NCBI GenBank assembly: GCA_031359995.1
Contig: JANMAT010000229.1
Span: 1-23,013, forward strand
Direction of reading: 5' to 3'
Length of the DNA: 23,013 nucleotides
From: JANMAT01 sp031359995
Lineage (GTDB): Bacteria; Actinomycetota; Acidimicrobiia; Acidimicrobiales; Ilumatobacteraceae
Positions 7,620 through 14,375 of this stretch are shown here, piece after piece. The notes beneath the pieces are model-generated. The model saw only the letters and a list, made by a program, of their open reading frames with translations, was not told the origin of the DNA and did no database searches. Made by a program: the position numbers and the translations under genes. Numbering within the stretch: the stretch's first letter is position 1; every line of letters starts with the position of its first letter.

Positions 7620-9014
7620 ATGGCCGTGTCCGTGCAGCGTGTGATCTCCCCCATCGACGGTTCGGTCGTCGCCGAACGCCCCGTCGCCACCGACGACCAG
7701 ATCGAGCGGACCCTGGCCCGGGCCGAGGCGGCCCGCGCCGGGTGGCGGCGCACGCCGCTCGCCGAACGGGTCGCCGCCGTCGAGCGCATGGTGCAGTACA
7801 TGGTCGACCACGCCGACGAGGTCGGCCTGGAGCTGACCCTGCAGATGGGTCGGGCCGTGCGCCACACGCCCATGGAGATCACCCGTGGGTTCCAGGAACG
7901 GGCCCGCTCCATGAGCAGCCTGGCTGCGGGTGCGCTGGCCGACGTGCCCACCCCGCCCAGGGACGGCTTCACCCGGTTCATCCGGCGCGAGCCGGTGGGC
8001 ACCGTGCTCGTCGTGGCCCCGTGGAACTACCCGTACCTCACGTCGGTGAACTCGATCGTGCCCGCGCTGCTGGCCGGCAACACCGTCATCCTCAAGCACG
8101 CCACGCAGACGATCCTGTGCGCCGAGCGCTACTCGGCCGCTTTCGCCGCCGCCGGCCTGCCCGCCGGCGTGTTCCAGCACGTGCACGCGACCCACGACGC
8201 CATCGCCCGCATGATCGCCGATCCGCGCATCGACTTCGTGGCCTTCACGGGCTCGGTCGAGGGCGGCCACGCCATCCAGGCCGCCGCCGCGTCTCGCTTC
8301 ATCGGCACCGGCCTGGAGCTCGGCGGCAAGGACCCGTCGTACGTGCGGGCCGACTGCGACCTGGACCTCGCCATCGGCGAGAACGTCGACGGCGCGTTCT
8401 TCAACGCCGGCCAGTCGTGCTGCTCCATCGAGCGCATCTACGTGCACGCCGACGTGTACGACGACTTCGTCGAAGGCGTCCGCAACGAGACGCTGAACTA
8501 CGTGGTGGGCGACCCGCGCGACATCGCCACCACCATGGGACCGCTCGTCACGACCAAGGCCGCCGAGTTCGTGCGGGGCCAGACCACCGAGGCGTTGTCA
8601 GGCGGGGCCCGGGCTCTCACCACCGAGGCCGACTTCGCCGCGTCGAAGGCCGGCACGCCGTACCTGGGCCCCACCGTGCTGGTCGACGTCGACCACTCCA
8701 TGAGCGTCATGCGCGACGAGAGCTTCGGCCCGGTGGTCGGCATCATGAAGGTGCACAGCGACGACGAGGCCATCGCCCTCATGAACGACTCGCCCTACGG
8801 GCTGTCGGCCGCCGTGTGGACCCGTGACGTGGAGGCGGCCGTGCGCATCGGCGAGCAGGTCGCCACGGGCACGTGGTACCTGAACCGCTGCGACTACCTC
8901 GACCCGGCGCTGGCCTGGACGGGTGTCAAGGACACGGGCCACGGCATCAGCCTGGGTCCGTTGGGCTTCGAAGCACTCACGCGCGCCAAGTCGTTCCACC
9001 TCAAGCTGCCGTAG
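7620..9014 (+). CDS. NAD(P)-dependent aldehyde dehydrogenase family protein
   Basis: This 464-residue enzyme oxidises an aldehyde to the acid. It has the family landmarks: N136 in PWNYPY (oxyanion/transition-state asparagine), the cofactor-site FTGSVEGG, the general base E233 in LELGGKD, the nucleophile C267 in NAGQSCC and the late ESFGPV motif. Length matches the shorter succinate-semialdehyde-type ALDHs. The substrate is not evident; no gene for a matching pathway adjoins. The ATG at 7620 is used; GTG at 7626 is an alternative that suits the upstream TAGACT better. The PAP2 gene begins 11 bp after the stop. Confidence 0.93.
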   Translation: MAVSVQRVISPIDGSVVAERPVATDDQIERTLARAEAARAGWRRTPLAERVAAVERMVQYMVDHADEVGLELTLQMGRAVRHTPMEITRGFQERARSMSSLAAGALADVPTPPRDGFTRFIRREPVGTVLVVAPWNYPYLTSVNSIVPALLAGNTVILKHATQTILCAERYSAAFAAAGLPAGVFQHVHATHDAIARMIADPRIDFVAFTGSVEGGHAIQAAAASRFIGTGLELGGKDPSYVRADCDLDLAIGENVDGAFFNAGQSCCSIERIYVHADVYDDFVEGVRNETLNYVVGDPRDIATTMGPLVTTKAAEFVRGQTTEALSGGARALTTEADFAASKAGTPYLGPTVLVDVDHSMSVMRDESFGPVVGIMKVHSDDEAIALMNDSPYGLSAAVWTRDVEAAVRIGEQVATGTWYLNRCDYLDPALAWTGVKDTGHGISLGPLGFEALTRAKSFHLKLP

Positions 9015-9017
9015 CCT
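9012..9017 (+). promoter_or_regulatory. Candidate -10 box overlapping the aldehyde dehydrogenase stop
   Basis: TAGCCT contains the TAG stop codon of the upstream gene and sits 8 nt before the ATG at 9026, a leaderless spacing. It would let the PAP2 gene be transcribed separately. The -35 is unclear. Confidence 0.35.
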
Positions 9018-9025
9018 CCGACCCG

Positions 9026-9898
9026 ATGTGGATGCCGTGGGACACCGCCGTGTGGTGCGCGCTCGCCCTCGGTGCGGCGTCGTTCGCCCTGCCCGGCCTG
9101 CACCGCGTGCCGCGATGGACACCGGCCACCCGCCGCCGGCTCACCGCGTTGCACCCCTGGGTGCGGGAAGCGGGCATCGTGTTCGCCCTGTACGCGGCCT
9201 GGCGCCTGCTCGGTGAGGTGACGATCATGGGCACGGGCGGCGCCCTGCGCCGCGGCCAGCAGCTCTACGACCTGCAGCGCGCGTTGCACCTGCCCGACGA
9301 GCTGACCCTGCAGCGCTGGGCCCTGAAGGCGCCGGTGTTCGTGCGCTTCGGCAACTGGTACTACATCGTCGTCCACGTGGTGCCCGTGGGGATCTTCCTC
9401 GCCTGGCTGTTCGCCCGCCACCGTGGCGTGTACCGGCGCTGGCGCACCACGTTCGCCCTGTCGTCGCTCGTGGTGCTGCTGCTGCAGTGGGTGCCGGTGG
9501 CCCCGCCCCGCTTCTACCCGCAGCTCGGTTTCATCGACGCCGGCGCCCGGTTCGGACCGCGCGTCTACGACAGCACGGGCGTCGCCACCGCCGGGCAGCT
9601 GAGCGCCATGCCGTCCATGCACGTGGCGTGGGCAGTGGCCATCGGGCTGGCCGTGTTCGTGTGCGCCCGGAGCCCGTGGCGCTGGATCGGACCGGCCCAC
9701 GCCATGCTCACGGTGTACGCCGTGTGCGTGACCGGCTACCACTGGCTCAGCGACGGCCTGGTCGCCGCGGCGGCCGTGTTCGCGGTGACCTGGGCGACCG
9801 GCAAGGTCTACGGCCGCACCATCACGCCAGCGCCCGCGCCACCGCCCGGGCCGCCGCCACCGTCGCCGCACCGAAGCGACGCCCCGGTGTCCGGGTGA
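9026..9898 (+). CDS. PAP2-superfamily membrane phosphatase/transferase
   Basis: This 290-residue multi-pass membrane protein has about six hydrophobic segments. The phosphatase motifs are APPRF (near 165), PSMH with H199, and GYHWLSDG with H239 and D243. This arrangement resembles the PAP2_3/Aur1-like group, which includes inositol-phosphate transferases acting on lipids, so a phospholipid-head-group role is likely but not proven. ATG at 9026 is used; another ATG lies at 9032. The last 25 residues (PAPAPPPGPPPPSPHRSDAP-like) are Pro-rich and lie within the 77-bp convergent overlap with the IclR gene. There they are probably a by-product of reading the complement of its Ala/Arg-rich C-terminus. 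Confidence 0.88.
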   Translation: MWMPWDTAVWCALALGAASFALPGLHRVPRWTPATRRRLTALHPWVREAGIVFALYAAWRLLGEVTIMGTGGALRRGQQLYDLQRALHLPDELTLQRWALKAPVFVRFGNWYYIVVHVVPVGIFLAWLFARHRGVYRRWRTTFALSSLVVLLLQWVPVAPPRFYPQLGFIDAGARFGPRVYDSTGVATAGQLSAMPSMHVAWAVAIGLAVFVCARSPWRWIGPAHAMLTVYAVCVTGYHWLSDGLVAAAAVFAVTWATGKVYGRTITPAPAPPPGPPPPSPHRSDAPVSG

Positions 9899-10475
9899 GG
9901 CGCTCCACCGGCCCCGAGACGCTGACGGCGGCGACGACGGAGCCGCGCCCGTCGTGCACCGCGGCCGACACCGAGCACACGCCCGGCTCGCGCTCCTCGA
10001 CGCTCTCGACCCAGCCCTCGGGGGCGGCCACGGGCCGCGGGCGCAGGAGCTTGCCGGCCGACCCCTTGTCGATGGGCAGCAGGGCGCCCTCGGGCACGAT
10101 CCAGCGCAGGGCGTGGGGCGACTGGAGCGACAGCACGCAGCGGCGCCCCTCGCCCTCGGCGACGTAGAGCTGCACGCTCTCGCCGGTGTCGTCGCGCAGC
10201 CGCTCGAGCACCGGGCGGGCCGCCACCGCCAGCGGGAAGGCTTCGCCGGCCGAGCGGCCGAGGGCGACCAACCGCAGCCCCAGGGCGAAGCGGCCTTCGG
10301 CGTCGCGCCGCACCATGCCGTGGTCCTCGAGCGCGACGGCCAGGCGATGGGCGGTGGCCCGGGGGATTCCCGTGGCCCGGACCAGATCGGCGAGGGCCAG
10401 CGGCTCGCGTTCGAGCGCATCGAGCACGCTGACCGCTTTGTCGAGGACACCGACCCCGCTTATGCTCTGTTCCAC
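9822..10475 (-). CDS. IclR-family regulator divergent from leuCD
   Basis: This 217-residue protein has an N-terminal winged helix-turn-helix at about 8-60 (LADLVRATGIPRATAHRLAVAL) and a C-terminal IclR effector domain at about 75-217 containing CSVSAAVHDGRGSVVAAVSVSGP. Position directly opposite leuCD matches the actinobacterial IclR regulators NdgR/LtbR, which control leucine synthesis genes. Orthology is inferred from fold and synteny only. The GTG at 10475 is supported by a leaderless promoter: TAGGTT ends exactly 6 nt before it. The stop lies inside the end of the convergent PAP2 gene (77 bp overlap). A dyad in its own promoter suggests autoregulation. Confidence 0.92.
   Translation of the reverse strand: MEQSISGVGVLDKAVSVLDALEREPLALADLVRATGIPRATAHRLAVALEDHGMVRRDAEGRFALGLRLVALGRSAGEAFPLAVAARPVLERLRDDTGESVQLYVAEGEGRRCVLSLQSPHALRWIVPEGALLPIDKGSAGKLLRPRPVAAPEGWVESVEEREPGVCSVSAAVHDGRGSVVAAVSVSGPVERLTRTPGRRFGAATVAAARAVARALA
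10438..10466 (+). promoter_or_regulatory. Candidate leuC promoter
   Basis: TTGTCG at 10438-10443 and TATGCT at 10461-10466 are separated by 17 nt. They lie inside the start of the divergent IclR gene. Transcription would start near 10473, giving a leader of about 43 nt that contains the operator-like dyad and a ribosome-binding site. Confidence 0.5.
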
Positions 10476-10481
10476 GAGGCG

Positions 10482-10511
10482 AACCTAGCGTCTCAGATTG
10501 TGAGAGGCCAA
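10482..10511 (-). promoter_or_regulatory. Candidate IclR gene promoter (leaderless)
   Basis: On the minus strand TTGGCC (10511-10506), an 18-nt spacer and TAGGTT (10487-10482) are followed by 6 nt and the GTG start at 10475. The spacing is right for a leaderless transcript. Confidence 0.55.
10491..10505. promoter_or_regulatory. Operator-like dyad between IclR and leuC
   Basis: TCTCA-N5-TGAGA is a perfect inverted repeat. It occupies the -35/-10 spacer of the IclR promoter and touches the leuC ribosome-binding sequence GAGAGG (10502-10507, 8 nt before the leuC ATG). A bound regulator could therefore block its own promoter and affect leuC. IclR binding here is inferred. Confidence 0.55.
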
Positions 10512-10515
10512 CGAC

Positions 10516-11913
10516 ATGGCTGGTACGACCCTGCCCCAGAAGGTGTGGGACCGCCACGTGGTCCACCGCGCGCCTGGTGAGTCCGATCTGCTCTACATCG
10601 ATCTGCACCTGGTGCACGAGGTGACGAGCCCGCAGGCCTTCGACGGCCTCCGGCTCTCGGGCCGCAAGGTTCGCCGTCCCGACCTCACGGTGGCCACCGA
10701 GGACCACAACGTCCCCACCGCCGACATCGACCAGCCCATCGCCGACCCGGTCAGCGCCCGCCAGGTCGAGGTGCTGCGCGAGAACGCCGCCGAGTTCGGC
10801 GTGAAGAACTTCCCGATGGGCGACCCGGGTCAGGGCATCGTGCACGTGATCGGCCCCGAGCAGGGCCGCACCCTTCCCGGCATGACCATCGTGTGCGGCG
10901 ACTCGCACACCGCGACCCACGGCGCCTTCGGTGCCCTCGCCTTCGGCATCGGCACCAGCGAGGTCGAACACGTGCTCGCCACCCAGACGCTGCCCCAGAG
11001 CCGCCCCAAGTGGATGAGTGTGAACGTCGAGGGCGACCTGCCCGAGGGCGTCACCGCCAAGGACGTGATCCTGGCCATCATCGGTGCCATCGGTACGGGC
11101 GGCGGCATCGGCCACGTGATCGAGTACCGAGGCTCGGCCATCCGCGCCCTCTCGATGGAGGGCCGCATGACCGTGTGCAACATGTCGATCGAAGCGGGCG
11201 CCAAGGCCGGCCTGATCGCGCCCGACGAGACCACGTTCGCCTATCTCGACGGCCGCGGCCACGCGCCCCGCGGCGGGGCGTGGGACGAGGCCGTCGCCTA
11301 CTGGCGCACGCTCAGTTCCGACGACGACGCCGTGTGGGACAAGTCGGTCACCATCGACGCGGCCACCCTGACGCCGCAGGTGTCGTGGGGCACGAACCCC
11401 GGCCAGGTCATGAGCATCGACGGCACCCTGCCCGACCCGGCCAGCTACGCCGACGCCACCGCCCGCGACACCGTCGCCCGCGCCCTCGAGTACATGGGCC
11501 TCACGCCGGGCACGGCCATCCGCGACATCCGCCCCGACACGGTGTTCATCGGGTCGTGCACCAACAGCCGCATCGAAGACCTGCGGGCCGCCGCCGCCGT
11601 GCTCGAAGGGCGCACGGTCACGGTGCCGCGGGTGATGGTGGTGCCCGGCTCACACGCGGTCAAGGCCCAGGCCGAGGCCGAAGGGCTGCACGAGATCTTC
11701 CGGGCCGCCGGCGCCGACTGGCGCGAACCGGGCTGCTCGATGTGCCTGGCCATGAACCCCGACAAGCTCGCTCCCGGCGAGCGCTCGGCGTCCACCAGCA
11801 ACCGCAACTTCGAGGGCCGGCAGGGTCGCGGTGGTCGCACCCACCTCGTGTCGCCCGCCGTGGCCGCCGCCACCGCGGTGGCCGGCCACTTCACCACGCC
11901 CCAGGATCTGTGA
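10516..11913 (+). CDS. leuC: 3-isopropylmalate dehydratase large subunit
   Basis: The large subunit of isopropylmalate isomerase converts 2- to 3-isopropylmalate by dehydration and rehydration, with LeuD. The 465-residue length is typical. The [4Fe-4S] ligands are visible: C348 in GSCTNSR, and C407 and C410 in CSMC. Other signatures are TVATEDHNVPT, CGDSHTATHGAFGALAFGIGTSEVEH (the aconitase family signature) and the C-terminal SNRNFEGRQG. The ATG at 10516 has GAGAGG 8 nt upstream. leuD follows after 10 bp, so the two are one operon, probably controlled by the divergent IclR regulator. Confidence 0.97.
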   Translation: MAGTTLPQKVWDRHVVHRAPGESDLLYIDLHLVHEVTSPQAFDGLRLSGRKVRRPDLTVATEDHNVPTADIDQPIADPVSARQVEVLRENAAEFGVKNFPMGDPGQGIVHVIGPEQGRTLPGMTIVCGDSHTATHGAFGALAFGIGTSEVEHVLATQTLPQSRPKWMSVNVEGDLPEGVTAKDVILAIIGAIGTGGGIGHVIEYRGSAIRALSMEGRMTVCNMSIEAGAKAGLIAPDETTFAYLDGRGHAPRGGAWDEAVAYWRTLSSDDDAVWDKSVTIDAATLTPQVSWGTNPGQVMSIDGTLPDPASYADATARDTVARALEYMGLTPGTAIRDIRPDTVFIGSCTNSRIEDLRAAAAVLEGRTVTVPRVMVVPGSHAVKAQAEAEGLHEIFRAAGADWREPGCSMCLAMNPDKLAPGERSASTSNRNFEGRQGRGGRTHLVSPAVAAATAVAGHFTTPQDL

Positions 11914-11923
11914 GGAGACGATC

Positions 11924-12514
11924 ATGAAGTCCGTACGAGTCCTGCAGGGTCGCGGGGTACCGCTCAAGCGCGCCGACGTCGACACCGACCAGATCATCCC
12001 GGCCGACTGGCTCAAGCGGGTCGAGCGCACCGGCTTCGAGGCCGGCCTGTTCTCCACCTGGCGTGACGATCGCAGCTTCGTGCTCAACGACGCCCGCTAC
12101 GCCGGCGCCAGCATCCTGGTGGCGGGCCCGAGCTTCGGGGTCGGCTCGTCGCGCGAGCACGCGGTCTGGGCGATCCTGCAGTACGGGTTCGAAGCCGTCA
12201 TCGCGCCGAGCTTCTCGGACATCTTCCGCAACAACTGCACGAAGAACGGGCTCGTGCCGGTCATCCTCGACGCGGCCATCGTGCAGCAGCTGTGGGCGGC
12301 CATCGAGGCCGACGAGCACACCGAGATCACCGTCGACGTGGAGCGCCTGCTGGTCGAGGTGCCGTCGGTCGGCATCAGCGCGGCGTTCCCGATGGACCCG
12401 GCCACGCAGCACCGGTACCTCAACGGCCTCGACGACGTCGGTATCACGCTGACGCACGCCGACGCCATCGACAGCTACGAGTCGGCCCGCCCGGCCTGGC
12501 TGCCCACCACCTGA
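11924..12514 (+). CDS. leuD: 3-isopropylmalate dehydratase small subunit
   Basis: The small swivel subunit of isopropylmalate isomerase has 196 residues, the usual length. The family landmarks DVDTDQIIP, FGVGSSREHAVWAL-like (here GVGSSREHAVWAIL), and the FRNNCTKNGL stretch are all present. The ATG at 11924 is chosen because GAGGAG lies 6-7 nt upstream, immediately after the leuC stop; a longer frame would overlap leuC. Its 3' end overlaps the convergent CopC-CopD gene by 40 bp. Confidence 0.97.
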   Translation: MKSVRVLQGRGVPLKRADVDTDQIIPADWLKRVERTGFEAGLFSTWRDDRSFVLNDARYAGASILVAGPSFGVGSSREHAVWAILQYGFEAVIAPSFSDIFRNNCTKNGLVPVILDAAIVQQLWAAIEADEHTEITVDVERLLVEVPSVGISAAFPMDPATQHRYLNGLDDVGITLTHADAIDSYESARPAWLPTT

Positions 12515-14322
12515 GCGTCACCGCCCTCGTCGTCGGGCGGCGAGGGTGGGCGACGCCGCCAGCCGCGCAGCACGACGAGCAGCCCGATGACCGCTGACGC
12601 CACCGCCGCCGCGTTCGCCGCCGGCCCGAGGCGGGCATCGGACACGAACGTCTTGGCCCGCGGCGGCTCCAGTGGGTCGACGGTCCACTGCACGATGGCC
12701 AGTCCGAGCGGCGCTCCGGGCCGGTCGACCTGCACCTCCACCTGGTAGGCGCCGGCGGTCGGCAGCTGGATCTGGCCGAGGTCGACGATGCCGTTCACCG
12801 GCGCCGGGCCCTTCACCACGATCGGTTCGACGCCCTCGACGGCGAGGGGTCGGAGATCGAGGGTCACACCGGTGATCGGCGCCGGCTCGGGCCGGCGGTT
12901 GGAGGCGACCGTGGCCGTGGCCAGGCTGGCGCCGGGCCGGTTCGGCCGGATCGACAGCTTCACCACGACGTCGTCGATGTTGACCGCGGGTGCCGCCGGC
13001 GTGGGCTCCACGGGCGGGGCGTAGAACGCGCCGACCGCGGGCTGGGTGGTGGAAAGCGCCGCGCCGCCCACGATGATCAGCAGCGCCAGCCCCGCTTCGA
13101 GCTGCAGGCTCCGGCCGTTGAGCCGCTGGCCGCGCCGCACCGACAGGGCGTGGTCGAGCCCGAGCACCCCTACCACCACGACGATCACCAGCTTGAGCAG
13201 CAGCAGGCGACCGAACCAACTCGTGAGCAACGCGGTGACGGTGGCGACCTCGCGCCCCGTGAGCAGCAGCCCGGTGGTCAGCAGGGCCACGATGGCCACC
13301 GTGGCGACGCGAGAGAACGCGACCCACAGCGCGCCCGGGTGGCGCACGTGCCTGCGCAGCAGCACGCCGACGACGATGCCGCCGGCCCACGCACCCATGG
13401 CCAGCAGGTGCACCAGGCGCACCAGCGCGCCCACCGCGAACGAGCCGCCCGTGCCGGCGTGGCCGGCCAGGCTCACGATCACACAGGCGGCGGTGACCAT
13501 GACGCCAAGGGCCACGCCGAGCTCGTCGAACCGGCCGGTGCGCCACCGGCGCAACAGCTCCGGGGTGACGAGGGGTCGCAGCAGGCGGGTGAGCGCCACC
13601 AGGGCCCCCGCCACCAGCAGCCCCGCCACCACGCGTCGGCCGAACGACGCCGAGGTGAGCAGGCGCGTCGCCGTGCGCCCGTAGGGCGAGCCGATGTCGA
13701 TGACCTCGCTCACGTACAGGCCGACGAGAGCGACGATCTGCACCAGCGCGCCCACGGCGACCAGGTGCAGGGCCCGCCGCACCGCGGCGAGCTCGGCGTC
13801 GAGGCGGGGGAGCACGAGCAGCAGCACGCCGGCGGCGCCCACGAACAGGGCGATGCCCACGCGCTCGAGCCAACGCAGCACCACATCGACCGGGCGCGGC
13901 GCCGTGGTGGTGGCCCCACCGAGGCTGGACACCGACACCTTGCCCACGCCGAACACGATGCTGCCGGCGGCGATGTGGAGGTCGATGGGATCGCGGACCT
14001 TGTAGGCCACGCGGTACACACCATCGGTGAGGGCGGGCAGGTCGACCAACAGATCGGACCCGCTGGATCCGGCGCGCAGCCTGCCCAGGTCGAACGGCGC
14101 CTCGGTGGGGGGCACCAGCACCAGGTCGGCCAGCTCGGGATCGACCCGTTCGCTGAAGCGGATCGTGAAGGTGGCGGGGGCGGCGGCCGAGACCTCACCG
14201 TCGGCCGGCGAGGAGCTGACCACCGACGCGTGGGCCGACGCCGCCTGCGCCGGCACCACCAGCGCCAACGCGGCGACGACCAGTGCCAGAGCCCACCGAA
14301 GCCAGCGACGACGACCGATCAC
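12475..14322 (-). CDS. CopC-CopD fusion copper-handling membrane protein
   Basis: This 615-residue protein combines three parts. A signal peptide (1-30, ending ASA) leads to a CopC domain (31-128) whose mature first residue would be H31. With D114 and H116 in DLH, this is the His/Asp/His set that binds Cu(II) in CopC. A CopD-type membrane domain of about eight helices follows (about 145-435), including VRLVHLLAMGAWAGG. An extracytoplasmic C-terminal domain (about 450-575) precedes a last helix (about 580-598) and an acidic tail. YcnJ-type proteins share this build and are linked to copper uptake. The GTG at 14322 is supported by TAACCT exactly 6 nt upstream. It lies just downstream of the secreted copper-oxidase cluster, suggesting copper supply to it. 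It overlaps leuD by 40 bp, tail to tail. Confidence 0.9.
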   Translation of the reverse strand: MIGRRRWLRWALALVVAALALVVPAQAASAHASVVSSSPADGEVSAAAPATFTIRFSERVDPELADLVLVPPTEAPFDLGRLRAGSSGSDLLVDLPALTDGVYRVAYKVRDPIDLHIAAGSIVFGVGKVSVSSLGGATTTAPRPVDVVLRWLERVGIALFVGAAGVLLLVLPRLDAELAAVRRALHLVAVGALVQIVALVGLYVSEVIDIGSPYGRTATRLLTSASFGRRVVAGLLVAGALVALTRLLRPLVTPELLRRWRTGRFDELGVALGVMVTAACVIVSLAGHAGTGGSFAVGALVRLVHLLAMGAWAGGIVVGVLLRRHVRHPGALWVAFSRVATVAIVALLTTGLLLTGREVATVTALLTSWFGRLLLLKLVIVVVVGVLGLDHALSVRRGQRLNGRSLQLEAGLALLIIVGGAALSTTQPAVGAFYAPPVEPTPAAPAVNIDDVVVKLSIRPNRPGASLATATVASNRRPEPAPITGVTLDLRPLAVEGVEPIVVKGPAPVNGIVDLGQIQLPTAGAYQVEVQVDRPGAPLGLAIVQWTVDPLEPPRAKTFVSDARLGPAANAAAVASAVIGLLVVLRGWRRRPPSPPDDEGGDAQVVGSQAGRADS

Positions 14323-14328
14323 GGGACG

Positions 14329-14334
14329 AGGTTA
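14329..14334 (-). promoter_or_regulatory. Leaderless -10 box of the CopC-CopD gene
   Basis: TAACCT on the minus strand matches TAnnnT and ends exactly 6 nt before the GTG at 14322. With the hairpin just upstream it indicates a separate transcript from the protease gene. Confidence 0.5.
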
Positions 14335-14342
14335 ACCGGTGG

Positions 14343-14360
14343 CCCCGCCCGCGGGCGGGG
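14343..14360 (-). terminator. Perfect GC palindrome after the protease gene
   Basis: An 18-base perfect palindrome (arms CCCCGCCCG/CGGGCGGGG) lies 15 nt after the subtilase stop. Outer GGTGG (14338-14342) and CCACC (14367-14371) can extend the stem with a bulge. There is no U-tract, so this would be an actinobacterial-style hairpin terminator for the oxidase-protease transcript. Confidence 0.55.
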
Positions 14361-14375
14361 GTGGGACCACCGAGA

